DNA of 29,417 bases from a virus, in IMG/VR virus record IMGVR_UViG_3300027801_000115, positions 1 through 29,417 of that record; one strand, written 5' to 3'. This document shows positions 1-6,040 of this stretch, one piece after another; the first letter of the stretch is position 1; every line of letters begins with the position of its first letter. The notes beneath the pieces were generated by a model. That model did not search any database. It worked only from the letters and a program-made list of their open reading frames with translations, and was not told the DNA's origin. Position numbers and translations under genes: made by a program.

Positions 1-486
1 CAAATAGTTTTGTGGGTTCAAGTAGTAACATTGATATTAGCTCTTGGATTGTTGGATCACAAGATCTTTCATACATGTTCCAAGGCGTTGTTAGAGGACA
101 TGATAGCTCTAGCGGATCATTAAACGATTGGGATATGAGTGGTGTAACAAATTTAACAGGATTTTCAAAAAATGTTACAACGCAAAGTGCGTTAGTCTCT
201 ACTGATTTAACATGGCAGTTAGGTAACATAAGTTTAGAATCATTTGCAGAAGATACAAGATATTTTAAAATGAACATATTACAAAATGATGGTGCTGAAA
301 GTGTTAATATAAGCAACGTTACTAGCATGAAAAACATGTTTAAAAATGCAGACGAAATGTCTACACCATATACAACAGTTAGCGGAGTATTTCCAAACTT
401 AACAACTATGGAAGGCATTTACCGTGATGCAAGTTTTGACAATGAATTTCCTGACCAGCACCGGTTGGAAAACATCATTGCACCTA
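1..486. repeat. Terminal direct repeat, left copy (closure overlap)
   Basis: This stretch is repeated at 28932-29417 (offset 28,931). Only three bases differ: position 74 C versus 29005 T, 125 C versus 29056 T, and 128 T versus 29059 C. All three are third-codon-position silent changes. The frame entering from the right end matches the frame leaving the left end. This is best read as overlap of a circular or circularly permuted genome, not a true internal duplication. Confidence 0.93.
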
Positions 487-1304
487 ATTGCACCACAATG
501 AAAGATGCTTTTAGAAAGAGTTCAAATGCAACACCTACAAGTAATGCTATAGTAAACATTGCTAATGTAACAATGAGCAGTTTAGTAGACGTAAGCAACG
601 TGTTTCATAATTGCACCATACAAAATAATGGTTTTACTAGTATTTCAAATACATGGGTAACTGGCACATTAACAAACATAAGTAATTGTTTCCACGCAAC
701 AAAATCAAATTCAGACATACATTTAAATGGATGGGACGTATCAACCATATCTGACTTTAGTGTATCATTTGCAAATTGTGTTTTAGGCGGAGGCAATAGC
801 TTTTTTGGGCCAAAGGGTAATTCAACAATAGATATTTCCGATTGGAACATGAACGCCGCAAGTAATTGTAGAGAAATGTTTAGAACAACTTATTCAAATA
901 TACATGTTCCTGAAACTGTAACATTTGGCTCTGGTAGTATAGATTTATATGAAACGTTCTTAGGCGTAGGCAACGTAGCTGGACAAGGAGGCTTACTAAC
1001 TAGTTTAGCAGGTTGGGACTGGATAACGAACCCTAGTAATCTTACTACAACAAGGTTTGCACGTTACAGTGGTATGAGTGATGCCCATTATAACCAAACA
1101 CTTATTGCATGGGCAAATAGAGCTCATGCTAAATTAGCCGCTGGCGGCTCATTGCCATCAGTTGCTACAGATTGGAACTTTACAGGAAACTTAAGATCCA
1201 ACGTGGTATACTCAGGTTCACCATATAACACAGGCTTTTCCGCTAGAGCATATTTAACTAGTGCTCCTGTGTCTTATATCTTTATAGATGACGGGAGTCA
1301 ATAA
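1..1304 (+). CDS. BspA-like repeat surface/tail protein, C-terminal part (continues from 26960)
   Basis: This is the 3' part of a gene that starts at 26960 and crosses the circle junction. The joined protein has 1,091 aa. It consists of repeated modules with a Trp-Asp/Asn-Val/Met-Ser core (LNDWDMSGVTNL, LNGWDVSTISDF, IDISDWNMNAA), each followed by a loop ending in Met-Phe. That is the pattern of BspA-family leucine-rich surface proteins (DUF285-like). The last ~90 residues contain AHYNQTLIAWA and end with an Ile-Asp-Asp-Gly motif, as in the C-termini of many BspA-like proteins. BspA proteins in bacteria and protists are adhesins. On a phage, next to the tail fibre, host-surface binding is the likely role, but that is inference. 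The next gene starts at the stop codon (TAATG overlap). Confidence 0.85.
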   Translation, partial: NSFVGSSSNIDISSWIVGSQDLSYMFQGVVRGHDSSSGSLNDWDMSGVTNLTGFSKNVTTQSALVSTDLTWQLGNISLESFAEDTRYFKMNILQNDGAESVNISNVTSMKNMFKNADEMSTPYTTVSGVFPNLTTMEGIYRDASFDNEFPDQHRLENIIAPNCTTMKDAFRKSSNATPTSNAIVNIANVTMSSLVDVSNVFHNCTIQNNGFTSISNTWVTGTLTNISNCFHATKSNSDIHLNGWDVSTISDFSVSFANCVLGGGNSFFGPKGNSTIDISDWNMNAASNCREMFRTTYSNIHVPETVTFGSGSIDLYETFLGVGNVAGQGGLLTSLAGWDWITNPSNLTTTRFARYSGMSDAHYNQTLIAWANRAHAKLAAGGSLPSVATDWNFTGNLRSNVVYSGSPYNTGFSARAYLTSAPVSYIFIDDGSQ

Positions 1305-1483
1305 TGGCGACATATTTTGGAGCAAGTTGTATAACAAGTGGATGTGATGGTCATAAAGCCGGAGCAGTATATGTTAGAAGAGGTGGTAGACTTAAAAATA
1401 ATAAATCACCCAGCTTTACTAGTGGAATGGGTAAACAAGCAAAACGTATGAGAAAACGTGGCACAGCAGTAAGATTAAGATAA
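1304..1483 (+). CDS. Small basic protein of unknown function
   Basis: The 59-codon frame starts at the ATG that overlaps the preceding stop (TAATG), indicating translational coupling. The product is Gly-rich with two Cys (SCITSGCDGHKAG) and becomes strongly basic at the C-terminus (GKQAKRMRKRGTAVRLR). I do not recognise the family. The Cys/His-containing first third followed by Gly-Gly could suggest a small metal-binding or spike-tip-like fold, but nothing visible proves it. Its coupling to the BspA-like gene suggests a virion or late function. Confidence 0.6.
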   Translation: MATYFGASCITSGCDGHKAGAVYVRRGGRLKNNKSPSFTSGMGKQAKRMRKRGTAVRLR

Positions 1484-1499
1484 CGGATATAACGGAGAA

Positions 1500-1916
1500 A
1501 TGAATGGCTTACATGAAAACAAAAAAGAAAAAGAAGAAAAAGAACAGAGGAACAAAGAAGTAGATTGGGGTGCTTACTTTGACAGTATAGTTAAAGTATG
1601 TCCTTGGTCAAAACAGTATTATATGCAAGACAAGATCTTACATGTAAAAGTGGGAACTCCGGGGACGGAGTTGTCCTTTGTAGCAAGTTTTAGTGCTACT
1701 AGTTATAAAGCATTGTTATTAGAATACAATGAAGGCACTAGTATAGATACATTGTTAAGTGTAGTAGAAAAAATAGAAGACAAGTATTTGCATTTAGCGG
1801 CATTTTGGAGTCATCCAGACGAGAAAGAAAACAATACGCCTACACCATGTGTGATAGTGCAAGACAAACAAGAGTTAACAGACTTAAGAAAAACAATAGG
1901 ATATAAAGATGAGTGA
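1500..1916 (+). CDS. Hypothetical protein, 138 aa
   Basis: The frame starts at ATG 1500, preceded by GGAG about 5 bases upstream. The first 20 residues are a Lys/Glu-rich helix (ENKKEKEEKEQRNKE). The rest looks like a compact globular alpha/beta domain with a central hydrophobic segment (YKALLLEYNEGTSIDTLLSVVEKI). No catalytic motif is recognisable. It lies between the BspA-like adhesin gene and a holin-like gene. A lysis role is a guess only: it shows no lysozyme, amidase or peptidase signature. Confidence 0.7.
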   Translation: MNGLHENKKEKEEKEQRNKEVDWGAYFDSIVKVCPWSKQYYMQDKILHVKVGTPGTELSFVASFSATSYKALLLEYNEGTSIDTLLSVVEKIEDKYLHLAAFWSHPDEKENNTPTPCVIVQDKQELTDLRKTIGYKDE

Positions 1917-2016
1917 AACAACCGAAGCAGAAGTAAGAGAAGGCATGGGTGCAGATCTTTTAGCACAATTAGAAAAGCTAAATGAAGACATTGCTAATGG
2001 ACTTGAAGTTAAATAA
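1909..2016 (+). CDS. Small acidic peptide, 35 aa
   Basis: ATG 1909 overlaps the end of the 138-aa gene by 8 bases, and the stop at 2014-2016 overlaps the next ATG by one base (TAATG). The product is acidic and helical (MSETTEAEVREGMG... then an amphipathic LLAQLEKLNEDIANGL). The tight two-sided coupling is the main evidence that it is translated. No family is recognised. Confidence 0.5.
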   Translation: MSETTEAEVREGMGADLLAQLEKLNEDIANGLEVK

Positions 2017-2255
2017 TGACAAAGCCCACAGCACAGACAGTTCAAGCAGAATTAGTTCAATTAAAAAAAGACAACACCAAAGAGCACGGCGCTCTAGAGA
2101 AAAAAGTGGATGATTTACAAGGTCAAATAAAAGAGAACAGAACATTCTTTACTGAACGGTTAGACCGTTTAGACAGCAGAATATGGCTCATAATGGTTGG
2201 CACAGTTAGCACATTGTTTACGGTGGTAGTAACACTTGTTAGCGGAATGCTTTAA
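2016..2255 (+). CDS. Holin-like coiled-coil plus single-TM protein (XhlA-like)
   Basis: The 79-aa product has a charged, heptad-like N-terminal helix (about residues 8-52: ELVQLKKDN, ALEKKVDDLQGQIKEN, ERLDRLDSR). One hydrophobic segment follows at about 54-77 (IWLIMVGTVSTLFTVVVTLV) and reaches almost to the C-terminus. This arrangement, small size and position resemble the haemolysin XhlA/holin-associated family, whose members insert in the inner membrane and assist lysis. It ends a cluster of coupled late genes before a terminator. A membrane-anchored structural or exclusion protein is the alternative. No endolysin is recognisable next to it. Confidence 0.55.
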   Translation: MTKPTAQTVQAELVQLKKDNTKEHGALEKKVDDLQGQIKENRTFFTERLDRLDSRIWLIMVGTVSTLFTVVVTLVSGML

Positions 2256-2329
2256 CCACATAAACCCACCAAATACACCAAATTAGCATAAATATATGTG
2301 TTAGAGAAGAACCAGAGATAGTATTTCAT
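2252..2329 (-). CDS. Candidate antisense hydrophobic micropeptide, 25 aa
   Basis: On the minus strand a perfect GGAGG (plus-strand 2337-2341) lies 7 bases before an ATG. The ATG opens a 25-codon frame rich in Tyr, Leu, Trp and Phe (begins MKYYLWFF, ends YLVGLCG). Its stop overlaps the 3' end of the holin-like gene. The Shine-Dalgarno sequence is stronger than most in this genome, and the peptide could span or line a membrane like a small toxin. The frame is short and could be chance; no other minus-strand protein gene is supported. Confidence 0.25.
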   Translation of the reverse strand: MKYYLWFFSNTYIYANLVYLVGLCG

Positions 2330-2437
2330 ATTATTTCCTCCAGTGCTTCTTGCACGTTTTACCTTTGATTGAGCTCTTAAGTAAACTTCTTTAACATGAT
2401 AATAATTTGATTGCCATTGAATTATGACTCTAAAATA

Positions 2438-2455
2438 TATTATACGAGTATAATA
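2438..2455. promoter_or_regulatory. Perfect inverted repeat overlapping TATAAT (operator candidate)
   Basis: The 18-bp element reads TATTATAC-GA-GTATAATA, an 8-bp arm on each side of a 2-bp centre. It therefore carries a TATAAT-like -10 box on both strands. It sits immediately before the terminator at 2461-2499. No good -35 box is seen on either side. It could be a repressor or activator site or a symmetrical promoter core; function is inferred. Confidence 0.35.
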
Positions 2456-2460
2456 CATTT

Positions 2461-2499
2461 AAAAAACTCCCTTTGCTGACGTTAGGGGAGTTTTTTTTT
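2461..2499 (+). terminator. Rho-independent terminator (probably bidirectional)
   Basis: The stem is ACTCCC (2466-2471) with GGGAGT (2486-2491), extended by A/T pairs, followed by T9 on the + strand. The A-run at 2461-2466 gives a T-run on the minus strand, so it may act both ways. It closes the late cluster ending at 2255. The same AACTCCC/GGGAGTT stem recurs in the terminator at 13957-13983. Confidence 0.8.
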
Positions 2500-2533
2500 G
2501 GCCCGCTTTAACTGCCCTTAAATTGCGTTTTAT

Positions 2534-2541
2534 GATAAATA
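2534..2541 (+). promoter_or_regulatory. GATAAATA motif upstream of the gene at 2619
   Basis: This is one of four GATAAATA octamers in the window, all in gaps between genes (2534, 4472, 8241, 8843). It resembles the TATAAATA core of T4-type late promoters, but no phage sigma factor gene is visible. Promoter activity is inference. Confidence 0.25.
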
Positions 2542-2618
2542 ATACTGTATTAGAAATAATACTACTGGAGCTCACAACTATATTTGGCAATATAGTATTT
2601 AAACAAAAGGTAAAAAGT

Positions 2619-2990
2619 ATGCAAAATAAACAACACAAACAATATGTAATAGTAAAAGTTAACCCATGGGCTAAGTCTAGTTCAATTGGTGGATCTACTG
2701 TAAGCATAGTCGAATTGTTAGACATAGACAACGACTTTAAGCATTGTTTCACTTACGTTAGTGAAAGCAATTGGAACTATGACCAATGGCAAAAGATATA
2801 TGATGAAGACTATCATGAACATGCATTAGTTATTAATGGCGTGTTTGCTAAATCAAAAGGCAAAAGTCATAATGCTAGAGACTATCAAGGTTCAGAACTC
2901 ATTAACGCAGATGCTAAGTTTAAAATAACTGAACGTTGTGATAGACATGAAACATTGTATCAAATTGCAAAGAATCAGGGCTTATTGTAA
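2619..2990 (+). CDS. Hypothetical protein, 123 aa
   Basis: I choose ATG 2619 because AAAAGG lies about 8 bases upstream. An in-frame ATG at 2523 would add 32 residues, but it lacks a ribosome site and sits close to the terminator. The product starts MQNKQHKQYVIVKVNPWAK. It has a beta-rich first half, a Trp/Tyr-rich centre (SNWNYDQWQKIYDEDYHEH) and a basic, polar C-terminal part. No known domain is recognised. It is the first gene after the terminator, so it probably begins a new transcription unit. Confidence 0.65.
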   Translation: MQNKQHKQYVIVKVNPWAKSSSIGGSTVSIVELLDIDNDFKHCFTYVSESNWNYDQWQKIYDEDYHEHALVINGVFAKSKGKSHNARDYQGSELINADAKFKITERCDRHETLYQIAKNQGLL

Positions 2991-3015
2991 TGAGTAGAAA
3001 TAACTAATACTGCTA

Positions 3016-3348
3016 ATGTCAAATATATTAACACAAATAATCCGTAACCAACGACATGAGAAAGCTGTTAAGCAGTTCCTCACTAGTGTTAATGTGGCTG
3101 AAGAATATATCAACTATGATAACTTCAAGTTGTTTGCTGATGCAAAGAAAACAATAGATTTCAATACTGTTAGTAATAATGATACTAGAGTATTAAACAA
3201 GTTTTGTAAACGCTGGATACAACAAAAGGGTGATATAAGCCCTAAAGACATAAGACGTATACAAAACAAAGTGGTGCATTATGCACACAAAGAACAAAAC
3301 TTAGCATTGAGAAGTGCTAGGCTACAAAGAAGAAAAACTTTAAATTGA
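3016..3348 (+). CDS. Hypothetical basic helical protein, 110 aa
   Basis: The product looks entirely alpha-helical and basic, especially at the C-terminus (KEQNLALRSARLQRRKTLN). The ribosome site is weak. Nucleic-acid binding would fit the charge but is not shown. The stop is followed directly by the folded non-coding block at 3350-3888, so the two may share a transcript. Confidence 0.6.
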   Translation: MSNILTQIIRNQRHEKAVKQFLTSVNVAEEYINYDNFKLFADAKKTIDFNTVSNNDTRVLNKFCKRWIQQKGDISPKDIRRIQNKVVHYAHKEQNLALRSARLQRRKTLN

Positions 3349-3349
3349 G

Positions 3350-3888
3350 ATAGGCATAAAAGCCGTAAAAGTTGCTGGGGTCACATGAAGATGCTAAGAG
3401 CCCCGGAGCAGTTTGATATTGTTCTTACTATAGTGATATCAAACAGATTGCTGAGGCGGTCAGCCAGTAGTGAGATACTGGTAGGTGATGATAGTCAACT
3501 CCACCCTTTAAATGATGATAGTAAACTCAAAACCCTTCCGGGCGTCTCAAGGAAGCAGTTAACTCTGTATTGACGTTTGTATCTCACATAGAACTTGAAG
3601 GTGCTATAAAGTATTTTTTTTATGGAAAAATACACTTAGCACTCTTATGACTTCTTCATTCAGAAGTCCTTCTCCCCTTCCAAGCATCTTAGGAAGTTCT
3701 ATTAAACAAATACATCAACAAGTTTCAACTGAGCTAATAAAAAAATTGAGTTAGCTGAAAGCAATTAAATTGTGTTTGGTTCTCATGAACGTAAGTGAAG
3801 TAAGAACAAATGCAATTTCAACTGAACGTAGTGCAGTTGATTATAAAAAACAACACTGAGGTGATTATGTTTACATAATTGCCTTTTG
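3350..3888 (+). ncRNA. Large structured non-coding RNA candidate (~540 nt)
   Basis: No convincing gene lies between 3349 and 3924, yet the stretch is full of stems. Local hairpins include TGCT-GGGG/CCCC-gg-AGCA (3373-3410), GTTTGATAT/ATATCAAAC (3411-3444), GCTGA/TCAGC (3450-3464) and CCAGTA/TACTGG (3464-3481). Others are CTTCC/GGAAG (3535-3555), a two-part stem at 3601-3642, GACTTCT/AGAAGTC (3649-3668), CTTCC/GGAAG (3677-3696), TTTGgTTCT/AGAACAAA (3775-3810), TCAACTG/CAGTTGA (3818-3840) and a terminator-like stem (3860-3887). Two long-range pairings join them. Loop AAGATGCT (3388-3395) is complementary to loop AGCATCTT (3683-3690). GTGAGATAC (3470-3478, a hairpin loop plus part of its stem) is complementary to GTATCTCAC (3579-3587). 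Size and style recall the large ornate phage RNAs GOLLD and ROOL, but I cannot match it to either. The strand is taken from the terminator and flanking genes. Confidence 0.65.
3860..3887 (+). terminator. Terminator-like hairpin ending the structured RNA
   Basis: GGTGATTATG (3860-3869) pairs with CATAATTGCC (3874-3883), including two G-U pairs, around a TTTA loop. TTTT follows directly. The G-U pairs favour the + strand. It would define the 3' end of the non-coding RNA, before the small gene at 3925. Confidence 0.55.
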
Positions 3889-3924
3889 TCTTGACTCCAA
3901 TGCACACACAGGATAAGTAATACT

Positions 3925-4101
3925 ATGAAGTTTTCAGATAAGAACCCAGTAATAACAAAGAACCAATTTCAATATGAGATGCATCAACTCAGTAAGGAGT
4001 TTGACAGACTTATGTTACACAATGCCGTAGTAGCAAGTTACTTGATGTGCCCTTGCTATCAAACAAAGGAACGTATAAACGCCTTAAAGAAAGCCGATTA
4101 A
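3925..4101 (+). CDS. Small hypothetical protein, 58 aa
   Basis: ATG 3925 follows AGGAT by about 10 bases. The product starts MKFSDKNPVITKNQ, is mostly helical with a Met/His/Leu core (DRLMLHNAVVASYLM), contains a Cys-Pro-Cys pair and ends in a basic tail. No family is recognised. It begins just after the terminator of the structured RNA. Confidence 0.55.
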   Translation: MKFSDKNPVITKNQFQYEMHQLSKEFDRLMLHNAVVASYLMCPCYQTKERINALKKAD

Positions 4102-4125
4102 AACTGTTGTTAATAAATATGCTGT

Positions 4126-4476
4126 ATGACCATACACACAGAAGTATTAATATCACATGCAGTTAACATAATAAAGAATTGCAAACACAACATAGGATTT
4201 AGTAAGCTGAGCCAAACTCCAAGTCACCTTACATATGACGTTAGACGTATTGAAAAGCAATGGGAGTTACGTGGGGCCATATCAGAAGAAGATACACACT
4301 ATCTAGCACACATATATGTATCAAGTAATGACTACTTACGCAGTCACGTTTACATGCTAGGCGGTTGGCATAAGTTTAAAAGCTATAGACACGCAAGTCA
4401 CAACATGCACACTCTAAAGCGTCAAAAACGTAGTAAACTCCGCTATTCCACAGAGCATTACACCCAAACAAGATAA
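4126..4476 (+). CDS. Hypothetical protein, 116 aa
   Basis: The ATG at 4126 lies shortly after an ATAAATA motif (4113-4119); no strong Shine-Dalgarno sequence is visible. The product is His-rich and basic toward the C-terminus (HASHNMHTLKRQKRSKLRY), with a helical N-terminus (HTEVLISHAVNIIKNCKHN). No domain is recognised. It lies just upstream of the small-terminase candidate and may be a DNA-binding accessory protein, which is a guess from charge and position. Confidence 0.6.
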   Translation: MTIHTEVLISHAVNIIKNCKHNIGFSKLSQTPSHLTYDVRRIEKQWELRGAISEEDTHYLAHIYVSSNDYLRSHVYMLGGWHKFKSYRHASHNMHTLKRQKRSKLRYSTEHYTQTR

Positions 4477-4479
4477 ATA
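4472..4479 (+). promoter_or_regulatory. GATAAATA motif upstream of the terminase operon
   Basis: The octamer lies at the end of the preceding gene, 54 bases before the small-terminase start. A 5-bp hairpin, CACGC/GCGTG (4492-4506), lies between them. It shares its sequence with the motifs at 2534, 8241 and 8843. Confidence 0.3.
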
Positions 4480-4532
4480 ACATTGCAATTACACGCATAA
4501 GGCGTGGTTTACACTAACTAAGTGGATACAGT

Positions 4533-4919
4533 ATGAAACAACCTAACTACCAAGTAAAACAAGTCAAATACGGTGAAAAGACCGTGCAAGGCAGAGTTGT
4601 GGGCAGAGACAAAGTGGTTATCCCAGAAGAAGAGTTCTACAAGTTAGCATGTTTACATACCACGTGGAAAGACCTTAGTGACTTCTTTGGCGTTCCAGTA
4701 GGGACCTTAAGAGACAACTTCGCTGATTTATACATAAAAGGAACGCAAACCACAAAGCAGAAACTCCGTCAAAAGATGTTTGAGACTGCTATGAATGGCG
4801 ACCGTGTTATGATGATATGGTTAAGCAAGAACTGGTTGGGTTATAGCGATAACGGACCACAAGAAGGAAATGAGGAAGATAATATGCTTCCTTGGACAGA
4901 AAAAGAAGAAGAAAAATGA
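4533..4919 (+). CDS. terS: Terminase small subunit candidate
   Basis: The 128-aa product has a helix-turn-helix-like region at about residues 30-65 (FYKLACLHTTWKDLSDFFGV, then VGTLRDNF). A helical segment ending in MIWLSKNWLGY follows, with an acidic tail. The sequence pattern of a resolvase-like HTH followed by residues resembling 'A..GD..M.IWL.K..LG' is common in small terminases. These bind the packaging site on phage DNA and recruit the large subunit. The large terminase gene starts 1.6 kb downstream in the same operon, separated by HNH genes. The call rests on pattern and position; another DNA-binding regulator is the alternative. Confidence 0.65.
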   Translation: MKQPNYQVKQVKYGEKTVQGRVVGRDKVVIPEEEFYKLACLHTTWKDLSDFFGVPVGTLRDNFADLYIKGTQTTKQKLRQKMFETAMNGDRVMMIWLSKNWLGYSDNGPQEGNEEDNMLPWTEKEEEK

Positions 4920-4940
4920 TTAACAGTTTGTGGGGTAAGA

Positions 4941-5008
4941 CCTGGTTGGTGTTAATGTGTTAACAGGTATAGGATACTGTTACACCCTTTGTTAACATTG
5001 CAACCAGG
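4941..5008 (+). other. Long imperfect stem-loop in the terminase operon
   Basis: CCTGGTTG (4941-4948) and CAACCAGG (5001-5008) are perfectly complementary. Inside them AATGTGTTAACA and TGTTAACATT continue the stem with bulges. No T-tract follows, so it is not an ordinary terminator. It could be an mRNA processing or stability element, or a DNA site for terminase. It fills most of the 124-base gap after the small-terminase gene. Confidence 0.5.
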
Positions 5009-5043
5009 CACTTCTTAATAATATAGATATAAAGGATAAAGAT

Positions 5044-5271
5044 ATGAAGTTTACAACACCAAAGATAAAAGACATCTCAGACTTTCAAAAAGAAAGAGTA
5101 TGTGGACCACTTAACGTTTTCAGTTTAACAACAGTCAGCTTAGTGTGGGGACACATGTTGGGCTTACTTAGTCCATGGTTTATTCCAGTCACAGTATGCA
5201 CATTACTAATTGGCTATGGATCAGAAATAAACAAAGAAAAACCTAAAACAACTCAAACAATCAGCGTATAA
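5044..5271 (+). CDS. Small two-TM membrane protein, holin-like
   Basis: AAGGAT lies about 8 bases before the ATG. The 75-aa product has a charged N-terminus and two hydrophobic stretches, about residues 24-43 (NVFSLTTVSLVWGHMLGLLS) and 45-62 (WFIPVTVCTLLIGYG). These are separated by a short Pro-containing turn, and a polar, Lys-rich tail follows. Two closely spaced membrane helices in a protein of this size suit a small holin, which would permeabilise the inner membrane at lysis. It is located in the packaging operon rather than beside an endolysin, so the role stays uncertain. The next gene starts within its stop codon. Confidence 0.5.
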   Translation: MKFTTPKIKDISDFQKERVCGPLNVFSLTTVSLVWGHMLGLLSPWFIPVTVCTLLIGYGSEINKEKPKTTQTISV

Positions 5272-5858
5272 TGAAAGGCATTAAAAAGTCTGGCGTTAAA
5301 GGTGAGCCCCACAGTATTAGTAATATCAGCAACCACTACATACAGAAGTTTGCAGATAGAATCACAATACAACCAAACGGATGTCACTTCCTAAATGGCA
5401 ATACTATTAATACTGGATACGTTAACTGGTGGTATCGTTATGAAGATGCTAGTGGCGAAACTAGAGTGCGTTATATAAGTGCCCACCGCTTTAGTGCATT
5501 TACAAGTGGTAAGTTTAAAGAAGCCGAAGTTAATGACTATTGTGTGTTACATGATTGTGATCAACACTATGAAGATGATGATGTTAGTTACAGACAGTGT
5601 GTTAATCCTGCTCACCTCTTTATTGGCACCGTGCAAGACAATGCACTTGATTGTGTTCGCAAAGGCAGACACCGCAATGGTGAACCACGACCAGGCGAAC
5701 TGAATGCTAACAGTAAACTAACTCAAAGTCAAGCACAATTTATCATAGACAATCACTACATTATAACACAAAGAGAACTGTCAGCACAATTGAATATTAG
5801 TGTTAGCACCGTTGAAGCAATACACAGTAACAAAACATGGAAGCACCTAGGCAGATGA
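5271..5858 (+). CDS. HNH endonuclease with C-terminal helix-turn-helix
   Basis: The 195-aa product carries an HNH core at about residues 70-133. AHRF is followed by CVLHDCD (His94), then QCVNPAHL (Asn112, His115), GT, DN and KGR, the usual order of phage HNH_3-type nucleases. Residues about 150-195 form a helix-turn-helix (SKLTQSQAQFI..., ELSAQLNISVSTVEAIHS, TWKHL). Such proteins are either free-standing homing endonucleases or, next to terminase, packaging cofactors as shown for HK97 gp74. The key residues look intact. It shares architecture with the 162-aa protein at 6033-6521 and is probably its paralogue. A TAATG overlap couples it to the upstream gene. Confidence 0.87.
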   Translation: MKGIKKSGVKGEPHSISNISNHYIQKFADRITIQPNGCHFLNGNTINTGYVNWWYRYEDASGETRVRYISAHRFSAFTSGKFKEAEVNDYCVLHDCDQHYEDDDVSYRQCVNPAHLFIGTVQDNALDCVRKGRHRNGEPRPGELNANSKLTQSQAQFIIDNHYIITQRELSAQLNISVSTVEAIHSNKTWKHLGR

Positions 5859-6040
5859 TGGATATGAATGACGTAAGAGAGATCATACTACAATGGGAAC
5901 GTGGCTTTGAAACTAATGAAGACAAGATGTTCTTTTACTTAAAGCATTGTGACACACTACAAGATAACTATTGGGATATGCTACCAATGGACGGACAATT
6001 AAAAATAAAGGATCATCCTTGGGATAACCTAGATGACTAA
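5855..6040 (+). CDS. Small acidic protein, 61 aa
   Basis: I choose ATG 5855 because it makes a classic ATGA overlap with the stop of the HNH gene (5856-5858). An in-frame ATG at 5837 would lie deeper inside that gene. The product is acidic, with aromatic and Asp-rich parts (EDKMFFYLKHCDTLQDNYWD, ending HPWDNLDD). No family is recognised. It is sandwiched between the two HNH genes. Confidence 0.6.
   Translation: MMDMNDVREIILQWERGFETNEDKMFFYLKHCDTLQDNYWDMLPMDGQLKIKDHPWDNLDD

Noticed and set aside
2459-2752. A minus-strand 97-codon frame
   Set aside because: It runs through the terminator stem and lies antisense to the gene at 2619; no ribosome site.
3385-3573. A + strand 62-codon frame within the folded RNA block
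   Set aside because: It has no ribosome site, an unconvincing composition, and its bases are fully used by hairpins and long-range pairings.
3723-3840. Repeated TTTCAACTGA and TGAACGTA copies, considered as a CRISPR-like or iteron array
   Set aside because: Only two copies each, irregular spacing and no cas genes; they are better explained as parts of RNA stems.
3350-3888. tmRNA, RNase P RNA or group I intron
   Set aside because: I could not find the tRNA-like ends and tag frame of tmRNA, the conserved RNase P core, or a split gene with intron core motifs.
5479-5703. A + strand 74-codon frame inside the HNH gene
   Set aside because: It overlaps an HNH gene with recognisable motifs in another frame and has no start signal.
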